Shown piece by piece: positions 1-5,631 of a DNA stretch of 9,054 nucleotides. Numbering within the stretch: the first letter of the stretch is position 1; each line of letters begins with the position of its first letter. Both the position numbers and the translations under genes were made by a program. The notes beneath the pieces are model-generated. The model saw nothing but the letters and a program-made list of their open reading frames with translations. It was not told where the DNA came from and did no database searches. Source of the DNA: DATIBQ01 sp964573395 (GTDB lineage Bacteria > Patescibacteriota > Minisyncoccia > Phycocordibacterales > UBA9973); assembly GCA_964573395.1 (NCBI GenBank), contig CAZNJI010000012.1, positions 1 through 9,054 of the forward strand, in the 5' to 3' direction.

Positions 1-2374
1 CGTTGCCGGTGACGTTTCCGGTCAGTCCGCCGATGAAGGTGGTGGCAGTGAGGGCATCGGTGCCGCTGTTATAGGTGAGTCCCGCATCTCCGGCAATTGC
101 TCCTGAGCTTGAAAACATCACCTGGCCGTTTGAAACGGTGGTGGTAAGAGAAAGGGTTGGTGTGGTGGAAGTATTTGAGACGGTGCCATCGAAACCGCTG
201 CCATCAGTGAAGGTGAATGAAGTGACGGAGCCGGTACCTTTTGCATCCAATTGCGCCTGAATCGAAGAAGTAACTCCATCAACGTAATTTAATTCGGTCG
301 TAGAAAGCGTTGCACCATCGAGGATGTTTAACTCTGCCACCGTTGCAGTAATGCCGTCGAGCGTATTGAGTTCAGCGGTTGAAAGCGTAGCGCCGTCTAA
401 GATATTGAGTTCTGAAACGGAAGCGGTAAGTCCGGTAAGAACATCCTGCTTGGCATCAAGCGCCGATTGCAGATCGGTTTGATTAGAGAGCGTTCCGGTA
501 ATGGCACCCCAGGCAACACCGGCACTATCAGCACTACATGCCCACACGTCATTTGTCTCATCCCATTTCAAAACGTCTCCGTTTGCACATCCTTGCAAGA
601 GTGACAGGCCAGAGGTCAGCACTTCCAATCCAGAACCAGAGGAAGTAGAAGCAGAAAGCGCATCAGCTGAAGGCGCAACCGTCAGTGTAATATCATCAGC
701 GTTTACCACGATTGCTCCATTACCAGAAACTACTGCAAGCGTTGGCGTTGATCCTTCTGTTGATCCTGATCCGGTCAATCCGGCGCCGCCGGTAATCGAC
801 GCAACGTAATTTCCGGTGGTATCTGTGCCAAGCGCAACTGCATCGACGGCAATGGTTACCGCGGTCGATCCGTCAGTATCAAACGTGGCGCTGACATCAG
901 AAGTGAGGGTGTCGCCGGACAGAACGATAGTTCCCGATCGGTCAGGAATAACAATCGTTTTGTCTGACGAAGTTGGATTGGTAACCGAAAGGTAAGTTTC
1001 TACCCCGTCCGCTGATGATCCTTCAAAAATGAGCCCTGAAGTACCGAACTTCCCTTCATCATCATTGAGCGAGTGGTCTCCTGAAAGTGCCGCAGTAGTA
1101 TCAAGTGCAATTGCATCCGCCGTAATTAAAAGACCCAAGCCAGTTGCAACATCAAGCGCGCTGCCGTTGGCAACGAGCGCCGATCCTGCAAGTGTTGATT
1201 CAGAAATATCAAAATCAATCGTGTCCGTTCCTGAGTTTCCAGTAATGGTAAGGTTCGATCCGGTAACAGTAAGGTTTAGTGTGTCAGTCGAAGAATCTGC
1301 AACCGGATCAGTTCCAGCCGGCGCATTAACCGTTTCAAAACTATTTCCCGATCCGCCGCCCGTCGCATCGGTTGCACACTCCCAGGCAGCCGAAACATCA
1401 TCCCATTTCAAAATTTGGTTATCAGAACATCCCTGCAGGAGCGCCAATTCATCGCTGCCGGTTCCGGCAAACTCAAGCCCTGAATTGCTTGAAGTTGCCC
1501 CTGCACCATCGCTTGAATCAAGCAAATCAAGATCAAGCGCATCCGGAGAGCCTGCAGTAAGCGTTAAGCCGTTTCCAGCAAACGACGAAGCGACGTCGTC
1601 GCCCGTAATGGTTCCATCAAGAATTTCAGTACTGCTGATTGCTCCAGTTGGCAGCACTACTTCGGCATCTCCGGTTCCGTCAGTACTAATCGTGAGCGCC
1701 GTCAGTGAGCCGTTTCCGATAGTGAGCATCCCAGCGGTTGCCGGAGTAATACTGCCGCCAGCCGTAATAGTGAGCCCGCCGGAATTAACCGACCCAGCTA
1801 AGTTAAGCGCTCCACCGGTAAGCACCGGAATATTGTTTCCTGTTGGAGTTTGCGACGGAGTATATCCGCCAACCGTTGAGGCGTTAATTGCGTACCCAGC
1901 AGCATTAATACGCTGTCGCGGCGAGAGTGTTTCAAAACTGACTCCGACACAAGAACCAGCAACTTGTGCTGCAACTTCGATGTTCAAATAAATTTCATCA
2001 GTACTTTCAAAATCAAAATCAAGTGCATCGCCACCGGCAGAAACATCACCCACCTTTCCATCGAAGACTCCTTCGCGCACCGTAAGTGTCATCGTCGACG
2101 GAGTTCCTGCTGGCCAGATTTTATTATCACCGCCACCAGGAGTTGCGTCGTCATAGAATGAAAAACGGAAACAATAATTCGTTCCGTTTCCGCCAAGCAA
2201 ATTACCGCCCGAGTTTAAGAGGCGTCCTTGGAAATTAATTATTTCCGGTACACCTGGAGCAGCTGCCACAGAGAATGGGGACGAGAGTCCGAGGAAAAAA
2301 AAGACGCCAAACAACACTAAAAAAGTTCGATGGAAGAAACGCATCGTTTGTCTCGATTTCTCTCTGTAATTCAT
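1..2374 (-). CDS. Secreted tail-fibre-like repeat surface protein, 3' end beyond window
   Basis: The minus-strand frame from ATG at 2374 stays open to the window edge: 791 codons seen, no stop, so the C-terminus is missing. The start is chosen for GAGG 10 nt upstream; an in-frame ATG at 2344 is the alternative. Residues 1 to about 36 form a signal peptide (basic n-region, FLVLFGVFFFLGLSSPF core, cleavage near VAAA/APG). Next come an NFQGRLLNSGGN domain with two cysteines (NYC, GSC), an LDGTITGDDVASSFAG segment, two LLQGC...LKWD...WxC modules, a DRSGTIVLSG segment, a GWGAITGTLSNQTDLQ-type segment, four 13-residue ELNxLDG repeats and a GTVSN...TTTPTLSL stretch. Composition is rich in Gly, Ser, Thr, Asp and poor in Lys, as in extracellular beta-structured fibres. 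The NFQGRL and LLQGC modules are ones I associate with CPR surface proteins; the ELNxLDG and TTTPTLSL motifs resemble phage tail fibres. Role in attachment is inference. Monocistronic, with its own promoter. Confidence -1.
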   Translation of the reverse strand, partial: MNYREKSRQTMRFFHRTFLVLFGVFFFLGLSSPFSVAAAPGVPEIINFQGRLLNSGGNLLGGNGTNYCFRFSFYDDATPGGGDNKIWPAGTPSTMTLTVREGVFDGKVGDVSAGGDALDFDFESTDEIYLNIEVAAQVAGSCVGVSFETLSPRQRINAAGYAINASTVGGYTPSQTPTGNNIPVLTGGALNLAGSVNSGGLTITAGGSITPATAGMLTIGNGSLTALTISTDGTGDAEVVLPTGAISSTEILDGTITGDDVASSFAGNGLTLTAGSPDALDLDLLDSSDGAGATSSNSGLEFAGTGSDELALLQGCSDNQILKWDDVSAAWECATDATGGGSGNSFETVNAPAGTDPVADSSTDTLNLTVTGSNLTITGNSGTDTIDFDISESTLAGSALVANGSALDVATGLGLLITADAIALDTTAALSGDHSLNDDEGKFGTSGLIFEGSSADGVETYLSVTNPTSSDKTIVIPDRSGTIVLSGDTLTSDVSATFDTDGSTAVTIAVDAVALGTDTTGNYVASITGGAGLTGSGSTEGSTPTLAVVSGNGAIVVNADDITLTVAPSADALSASTSSGSGLEVLTSGLSLLQGCANGDVLKWDETNDVWACSADSAGVAWGAITGTLSNQTDLQSALDAKQDVLTGLTASVSELNILDGATLSTAELNTLDGITATVAELNILDGATLSTTELNYVDGVTSSIQAQLDAKGTGSVTSFTFTDGSGFDGTVSNTSTTPTLSLTTTVSNGQVMFSSSGAIAGDAGLTYNSGTDALTATTFIGGLTGNVTGN
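257..412 (-). repeat. Four tandem 39-bp (13-aa) ELNxLDG repeats
   Basis: Read on the minus strand, four units follow each other without gaps: ELNILDGATLSTA (412-374), ELNTLDGITATVA (373-335), ELNILDGATLSTT (334-296) and ELNYVDGVTSSIQ (295-257). E-L-N and D-G are invariant. The last unit runs into AQLDAKG, the usual exit of this repeat in phage tail-fibre-like proteins. The nucleotide copies have diverged at many third positions, so this is an old protein-level repeat rather than a recent slippage product. Confidence -1.
536..646 (-). repeat. Second copy of the LLQGC-LKWD cysteine module
   Basis: On the minus strand this reads SSGSGLE, then LLQGCANGDVLKWDETNDVWAC. It matches the module at 1376-1490: the tryptophan and closing cysteine codons of the two copies are exactly 840 bp apart, while the upstream GLE motif is 849 bp apart, so there is a small indel between the copies. 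Each module holds one cysteine pair, plausibly a disulfide in an exported protein. Confidence -1.
1376..1490 (-). repeat. First copy of the LLQGC-LKWD cysteine module
   Basis: On the minus strand this reads SSNSGLE, then LLQGCSDNQILKWDDVSAAWEC. Glycine, cysteine, LKWD and the closing W-x-C are shared with the copy at 536-646. The spacing implies a repeating unit of about 280 residues in the surface protein, consisting of this module plus the beta-rich segment that follows it. Confidence -1.
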
Positions 2375-2396
2375 CTCAATTTAACCTCTTTATTTT

Positions 2397-2426
2397 ATCA
2401 TAATTAGAAGGGAAAAAACCAGTAAA
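2397..2426 (-). promoter_or_regulatory. Promoter of the surface protein gene
   Basis: On the minus strand TTTACT (2426-2421) and TATGAT (2402-2397) are separated by 18 nt. Transcription would start near 2390, leaving a leader of about 16 nt that contains GAGG (2388-2385) 10 nt before the ATG at 2374. This is the only gene in the window with a convincing Shine-Dalgarno sequence. Confidence -1.
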
Positions 2427-2533
2427 TTTAATACTAAAATCGAAAAACTGTGGATTACGGAACGATGCTTTTTATGAAAAAAAATATTTTCCCGAAATGA
2501 GCGAGAAAATTCGTCTAGAAACAAAGTTTCGAG

Positions 2534-2539
2534 TACACT
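2534..2539 (+). promoter_or_regulatory. -10 box of a leaderless rsmE promoter
   Basis: TACACT ends 6 nt before the rsmE ATG (2546), so the expected start of transcription is the A of the ATG or within a base of it. No Shine-Dalgarno motif could fit. The -35 region around 2510-2516 is weak. An imperfect inverted repeat (GAAAC-AAA-GTTTC core, arms 2515-2522 and 2526-2533) fills the spacer directly upstream of the -10 box and could be an operator, which is speculative. Confidence -1.
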
Positions 2540-2545
2540 ATTTTC

Positions 2546-3232
2546 ATGCGAATCGACCGATTTTTCATCCCCCTACCACTCTCAACGGGAATCATCCGCG
2601 TTGAAGACGAAAAAATCATCCATCAAATGAAACACGTGCTTCGCATGAAGCCGGGAACTATTATTTTTTTATTTAACGGCGACGGAAATGAGTGGCAAGC
2701 ATCAGTAGAAACGCTTGCCAACGATTTTTGCAGTTTAGCGGTAGAAAAAAAATTAGTGCGAGATGTTGAACCACCGCGCGCGATACATGCCGGCATTGCA
2801 GTACTCAAAAAAGAAAACTTCGAACTCGTGATGCAAAAATTAACCGAGATAGGCGTAACAGAAATAACGCCGATCATTTCAGACCGAACGGTAAAAACTG
2901 GAGTCTCGGATGAGCGAATAAAAAAAATTATCGTTGAAGCTGCAGAGCAATCGGGAAGGCTTGTCATCCCTATAGTCAACACACCAAAAACTCCCCGTGA
3001 ATTTATTGCAGAGAATGAAAAAATAGCCTTATTTCACATGGATGGGATAGAAATTGGAGCCTACACAGTACAGCCGAACACTGCATTCCTTGTTGGCCCC
3101 GAAGGCGGATGGAGCGATGAGGAATTAGTCCTTTTCACTAAACACGCACTCCCCTTCGTCCGTTTAGGAAAAACGACGCTCCGCGCTGAAACTGCGGCAA
3201 TGATTGGCGCGCATTATCTGGTATGGAAATAA
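2546..3232 (+). CDS. rsmE: RsmE, 16S rRNA (uracil1498-N3)-methyltransferase
   Basis: Cytoplasmic SPOUT-class enzyme that uses S-adenosylmethionine to methylate N3 of U1498 in the decoding region of 16S rRNA. The 228-residue length is close to the usual 230-250. An N-terminal PUA-like RNA-binding part (residues 1-70, with HQMKHVLRMKPG at 26-37) precedes the knotted methyltransferase domain with QKLTEIG (97-103), EAAEQSGR (131-138), VGPEGGWSDEE (183-193) and LGKTTLRAETA (207-217); the last two form the cofactor-binding knot in this family. The ATG at 2546 is supported by the MRIDRFF start typical of RsmE and by the -10 box 6 nt upstream. It overlaps uppP by 10 nt in another frame, so the two probably share one mRNA. 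No damage seen. Confidence -1.
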   Translation: MRIDRFFIPLPLSTGIIRVEDEKIIHQMKHVLRMKPGTIIFLFNGDGNEWQASVETLANDFCSLAVEKKLVRDVEPPRAIHAGIAVLKKENFELVMQKLTEIGVTEITPIISDRTVKTGVSDERIKKIIVEAAEQSGRLVIPIVNTPKTPREFIAENEKIALFHMDGIEIGAYTVQPNTAFLVGPEGGWSDEELVLFTKHALPFVRLGKTTLRAETAAMIGAHYLVWK

Positions 3233-3981
3233 CTTTTTTTGAAAGCATTATTTTGGGAATCATGGAAGGCGCAACCGAATTCCTTCCGGTTTCTTCCACT
3301 GCGCACTTGTTGTTTGCGCGGAATATTTTCGGTATTCCGCAAACGGCTTTCAGCGACACCTTCATCGTTGCCATTCAAAGCGGCGCCATCATCGCAGCCT
3401 TGTGGTATTTTTTCACGGAACTGAAAAAAGACGCTTCGATTTTTTTCAAAATTGCCGTTGCATTCATTCCAACCGCGCTTGTTGGCCTACTGCTAACCGA
3501 TTTCATTCATGCCATTTTTGCAAACAGCAACATTATTAGCATCGCGCTCGTTGTTGGCGGAATTATTTTCCTGTTTCTTCCCGAAAAACAAACGGAAATT
3601 GAAGCGCCGATAAGCTGGAAAAACGCTTTACTTCTCGGACTATTCCAGGTTTTTGCCTTCATTCCTGGAGTATCGCGCTCAGGCGCACTCTTAATTGGCG
3701 GAACGCTTTCACGTTTACCGAAAAAGCAGATTGCCGCCTTCAGTTTTCTGCTCGCCCTCCCTACCATTTTTGGCGCAACTGCAGTAGAACTTTGGAGCAC
3801 CAAAGAAATGTTGTTCGGGCAAAACATAGTGCCGCTTGCCGTTGGGGCCATCGTTGCAGCAGGAGTTGCGTTTGCAACCATCAACTTCTTTCTTCGATTT
3901 ATCGAACAAAAAGGATCACTCAAAAAAATTGGCTGGTATCGCATTATCATCGGCATTCTTTTTTTTGTCTTGTTTGCATAA
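3223..3981 (+). CDS. uppP: UppP/BacA undecaprenyl-diphosphate phosphatase
   Basis: Integral membrane phosphatase that converts undecaprenyl diphosphate to the monophosphate, recycling the lipid carrier for peptidoglycan and surface polysaccharide; the family also underlies bacitracin resistance. The 252 residues are hydrophobic with about seven or eight membrane segments. Both signature motifs are intact: MEGATEFLPVSSTAH (14-28, catalytic E15 and E19, plus H28) and PGVSRSG (148-154, R152). The ATG lies within the last codons of rsmE (10-nt overlap) and has no good Shine-Dalgarno, so translation is probably coupled to rsmE termination. The gene is slightly shorter than the common 260-280 residues but complete. 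Its stop codon lies in the A-run that serves the opposing gene's terminator; no strong plus-strand terminator follows. Confidence -1.
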   Translation: MEITFFESIILGIMEGATEFLPVSSTAHLLFARNIFGIPQTAFSDTFIVAIQSGAIIAALWYFFTELKKDASIFFKIAVAFIPTALVGLLLTDFIHAIFANSNIISIALVVGGIIFLFLPEKQTEIEAPISWKNALLLGLFQVFAFIPGVSRSGALLIGGTLSRLPKKQIAAFSFLLALPTIFGATAVELWSTKEMLFGQNIVPLAVGAIVAAGVAFATINFFLRFIEQKGSLKKIGWYRIIIGILFFVLFA

Positions 3982-4006
3982 AAAAACGCCAGGAATAATC
4001 CTGGCG
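3979..4006 (-). terminator. Intrinsic terminator of the minus-strand secreted-protein gene
   Basis: CGCCAGGA (3987-3994) and TCCTGGCG (3999-4006) form a perfect 8-bp stem with a 4-nt loop. Read on the minus strand the stem is followed by seven T (3986-3980), a textbook terminator 18 nt past the stop of the gene at 4024. On the plus strand no T-run follows, so it would end uppP transcripts only weakly. The T-run overlaps the uppP stop codon. Confidence -1.
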
Positions 4007-4009
4007 CAT

Positions 4010-4024
4010 AGCACACTGTGTGCT
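4010..4024. repeat. Short inverted repeat at the end of the secreted-protein gene
   Basis: AGCACA (4010-4015) and TGTGCT (4019-4024) can pair around a 3-nt loop, touching the last base of the minus-strand stop codon (TTA at 4024-4026 on the plus strand). It sits directly before the main terminator and may assist 3'-end formation, or weakly stop uppP transcripts from the other side. No T-run adjoins it. Confidence -1.
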
Positions 4025-4626
4025 TAATACCTTTTCTGGGTAATCTTCACGCGAGTGCGTGGTTTTGTTGATTGCTGATTGACGGGTACCGTTTGCTGCA
4101 ACGCGGTTCCTGTTGTTGTTCGCGGCGGCATAACTACCGATATCGCTCCCGTTCTTGGGTCTTTGACGCCTTTAACATAATTAGGACTTTCAGCTAATAG
4201 CATGAATTTTTCATATTGGTTAAAGGTTTCCGCAATTAATCTGCGAACTTCAGGCATTTTTTTCATCTGCTTTTTTGAAAGGTACGAAAACCGTTTTAGG
4301 TTTGCTACACCAAAATCAATTCCGGCAAATTCTCCTGGTTGCAGTCCCGCCCAGAGGCTCGTATCGGCAAAATATTGCCGGATCAGGTTATATTCCGACG
4401 AATGCACCAGCATAAATACCGGCTCATACGCAAAGGTGTACGCAAGGACAACCCGCATGCTATCAGGAACAATACCCTGATAGTACAAGCTGTCCGTTCG
4501 GGGAATATCCCACACAACAACGCGTTTTACCTTTGCCGGATCCTGAACCGTTTTATTCTTCAGCAATTGCCCTTCTACGCTTGCCGCCATTGCAACAAAC
4601 GCAACTACAAAGAGTATTTTTTTCAT
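4024..4626 (-). CDS. Secreted protein of unknown function
   Basis: A 200-residue protein I do not recognise. Residues 1-19 form a clear signal peptide: MKK, hydrophobic core ILFVVAFVAMAA, and possible signal peptidase I sites after S16 or G19. There is no lipobox cysteine; in fact the whole protein lacks cysteine. The mature part is mixed alpha/beta in look (VKRVVVWDIP, VVLAYTFAYEPVFMLV) with a Lys-rich helix-like stretch (LSKKQMKKMPEVRRLIAETFNQYEKFMLL). It ends in a low-complexity Thr/Gln/Pro-rich basic tail (TTTGTALQQTVPVNQQSTKPRTRV), suggesting an extracellular or cell-wall location. It has its own promoter and terminator, so it is a single-gene unit. The A/T-rich leader of about 20 nt has no Shine-Dalgarno. 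Expression and export are well supported; function is unknown. Confidence -1.
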   Translation of the reverse strand: MKKILFVVAFVAMAASVEGQLLKNKTVQDPAKVKRVVVWDIPRTDSLYYQGIVPDSMRVVLAYTFAYEPVFMLVHSSEYNLIRQYFADTSLWAGLQPGEFAGIDFGVANLKRFSYLSKKQMKKMPEVRRLIAETFNQYEKFMLLAESPNYVKGVKDPRTGAISVVMPPRTTTGTALQQTVPVNQQSTKPRTRVKITQKRY

Positions 4627-4652
4627 TATTTAATTATTTTTAATTTTGCTTT

Positions 4653-4681
4653 ATATTACACTATTTTTTAGTTTTTGTCAA
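4653..4681 (-). promoter_or_regulatory. Strong promoter of the secreted-protein gene
   Basis: On the minus strand a perfect TTGACA (4681-4676) is followed after exactly 17 nt by TAATAT (4658-4653), preceded by TAGTG. The predicted start near 4646 gives a leader of about 20 nt. The -35 box lies inside the last codons of rnhB (Leu-Asp-Lys-Asn), so the secreted protein can be expressed independently of rnhB. Confidence -1.
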
Positions 4682-5258
4682 GGATAAAGCTTCGCCGGTG
4701 GTATGGCGTAATCCCCTTATGTTTCAAGCTTAAATAGTGAATTGCGGTGCCGTATCCCTTGTTTTTAAACCATTCGTAGCCGGTGTGCTTTTTATGCAGT
4801 TTTTCCATCAGCGCATCCCTCGTTACCTTTGCAATGACGGACGCAAGAGAAATTTCTTTGTGCTTTGCATCTCCCCTGATAATAGTTTTTTGATTTTTAT
4901 ATTCAGGCGGAGCATAGAGTGATCCGTCGAGAATGATTTCGATTTCCATTGATGAAAAGGCAAGTTTTGCCAGCGTTTCAGAAACACAGAGCCGAATTGC
5001 AGCCGAAATGCCATGCCGATCAATGAATTTGGCAGATCTTTTTGCGATCGCGTATCGAATAATCCCCCGTTCTTTCCAATCGTTAGCTTTGGTAAGCCAC
5101 AACTCGCGCGCCCGCGGCGTCATTTTTTTGGAATCTTTCAGTCCGACAAACGACAGGCGTTTTCTCGTTTTCGGGTTAAACGCAACCGCGCATACCATCA
5201 CCGGGCCGGCAATTGGCCCCCGGCCTACTTCATCAACTCCAATAATCCAGCGATTCAT
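4668..5258 (-). CDS. rnhB: RNase HII
   Basis: Cytoplasmic endonuclease that cuts RNA in RNA-DNA hybrids and single ribonucleotides in DNA, acting in ribonucleotide excision repair and primer removal. The 196 residues match the family size of about 190-220. The four acidic metal ligands are present: D9 and E10 in GVDEVGRGPIAGP, D111 in IILDGS, D148 in KVTRD. Also typical are DSKK (42-45), GDAKHKEISLASVIAK (129-144), GYGT (168-171) and GITPYHRRSF near the end. The ATG at 5258 is forced: the ATG 12 nt upstream meets a stop at once. No Shine-Dalgarno is present, and a -10 box 6 nt before the ATG suggests a leaderless mRNA. It lies just after the terminator of the RNA gene upstream and shares its 3' end with the promoter of the next gene. 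Confidence -1.
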   Translation of the reverse strand: MNRWIIGVDEVGRGPIAGPVMVCAVAFNPKTRKRLSFVGLKDSKKMTPRARELWLTKANDWKERGIIRYAIAKRSAKFIDRHGISAAIRLCVSETLAKLAFSSMEIEIILDGSLYAPPEYKNQKTIIRGDAKHKEISLASVIAKVTRDALMEKLHKKHTGYEWFKNKGYGTAIHYLSLKHKGITPYHRRSFILDKN

Positions 5259-5264
5259 TCAGCA

Positions 5265-5273
5265 ATCATAACA
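5265..5273 (-). promoter_or_regulatory. Extended -10 promoter of rnhB, inside a terminator T-run
   Basis: On the minus strand TGTTATGAT (5273-5265) is an extended -10 element (TG, one base, TATGAT). Six nt separate it from the rnhB ATG, the same spacing as in rsmE, so the transcript is predicted to be leaderless. Its first bases belong to the T-tract of the terminator that ends the upstream RNA. No -35 was identified; that position would fall within the terminator hairpin. Confidence -1.
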
Positions 5274-5301
5274 AAAAACCCTGCCTTACGGGGCAGGGTT
5301 T
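5271..5301 (-). terminator. Strong intrinsic terminator of the RNA gene
   Basis: On the minus strand AAACCCTGCC and GGCAGGGTTT form a 10-bp perfect stem (arms 5301-5292 and 5285-5276) around a 6-nt loop, followed by TTTGTT, with three further T inside the stem. No protein gene ends just upstream on this strand, so its presence itself argues for a non-coding transcript ending here. On the plus strand only TTTCTAA follows the stem, so it is directional. Confidence -1.
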
Positions 5302-5553
5302 CTAATTTCGAATACGGGACGTTCATTCATTAAAAGCGAACACTTTGTGTAAAATTCTTTTTAACTTAAAAAGGTGTATTACTACATGCTTTATGCCTGC
5401 TAAGGAGCAGCTGCATCTTCTGGCATAAATAAATGGTGCTGTCAGTGTGCAATCCGTCTTTCCCTCAGTATTAGAGATTGGGAGCTCCCACAACCTCAGT
5501 TCAAGCAATCGTATAAAAGGTTCCCTTTTACATTAAAATGTTCGAAATTAATT
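5272..5553 (-). ncRNA. Putative structured non-coding RNA, family not identified
   Basis: About 280 nt, predicted from promoter, terminator and base pairing. The 5' end (TAATTTCGAA, 5550-5541) pairs perfectly over 10 bp with TTCGAAATTA (5312-5303), which directly precedes the terminator; the promoter predicts a start at about 5553, three bases before this helix. Inside are a 9-bp hairpin (5532-5512, one G-U, loop GAA), a 7-bp stem GAGGTTG/CAATCTC (5497-5491 with 5480-5474) whose 10-nt loop carries the palindrome GGAGCTCC, a two-part hairpin (TTTATGC/GCATAAA, 5429-5423 with 5396-5390, capped by CTGCT-CCTT-AGCAG), and a 7-bp CTTTTTA/TAAAAAG hairpin (5373-5357). I saw no tRNA-like end or tag for tmRNA, no RNase P core and no SRP loop. 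A divergent 6S RNA or a new family is possible. The 61-codon TTG-started frame within it (5508-5323) lacks a ribosome site and looks non-coding. Confidence -1.
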
Positions 5554-5559
5554 TCCTAT

Positions 5560-5588
5560 AGATTAGAAAATTGAGCCTAAAATGTCAA
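5560..5588 (-). promoter_or_regulatory. Promoter of the putative non-coding RNA
   Basis: On the minus strand a perfect TTGACA (5588-5583) is followed after 17 nt by TAATCT (5565-5560). The predicted start near 5553 falls three bases before the closing helix of the RNA. The promoter is divergent from that of dnaE; their cores are about 25 bp apart. Confidence -1.
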
Positions 5589-5610
5589 TATGCCGGCAAT
5601 GTTATGGCAC

Positions 5611-5619
5611 TGCTATACT
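5611..5619 (+). promoter_or_regulatory. Extended -10 promoter of dnaE
   Basis: TGCTATACT is an extended -10 element (TG, one base, TATACT), 12 nt before the dnaE ATG at 5632. The expected start near 5626 leaves about 6 nt of leader, too little for a Shine-Dalgarno, and none is seen. No good -35 is present, which is common for extended -10 promoters. Confidence -1.
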
Positions 5620-5631
5620 GCTCGAATCTCT

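Noticed and set aside
1029..1991. Plus-strand open frame of 320 codons, and smaller ones at 75-260 and 501-809
   Set aside because: They are antisense shadows of the surface protein. The Ser/Pro/Val-rich translations mirror its Gly/Thr/Asn codons, and the minus-strand frame has a signal peptide, recognised modules and repeats.
2449..2457. DnaA box or replication origin signal
   Set aside because: TGTGGATTA differs from the consensus by one base, is single, and dnaA, dnaN or a cluster of boxes is absent.
4202..4671. Plus-strand frames at 4202-4480 and 4339-4671
   Set aside because: They are antisense to the secreted-protein gene, which has a signal peptide, a strong promoter and a terminator on the minus strand.
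5379..5392. tmRNA, because AAGCATGTAGTA resembles a stretch I recall from E. coli tmRNA
   Set aside because: There is no tRNA-like acceptor and T-arm at the end, no matching 5' partner strand, and no tag frame ending in the usual Ala-Ala before a stop. One short match is not enough.
5323..5508. Minus-strand 61-codon frame as a small protein
   Set aside because: It starts with TTG, has no ribosome binding site, no recognisable composition, and lies within the paired elements of the candidate RNA.
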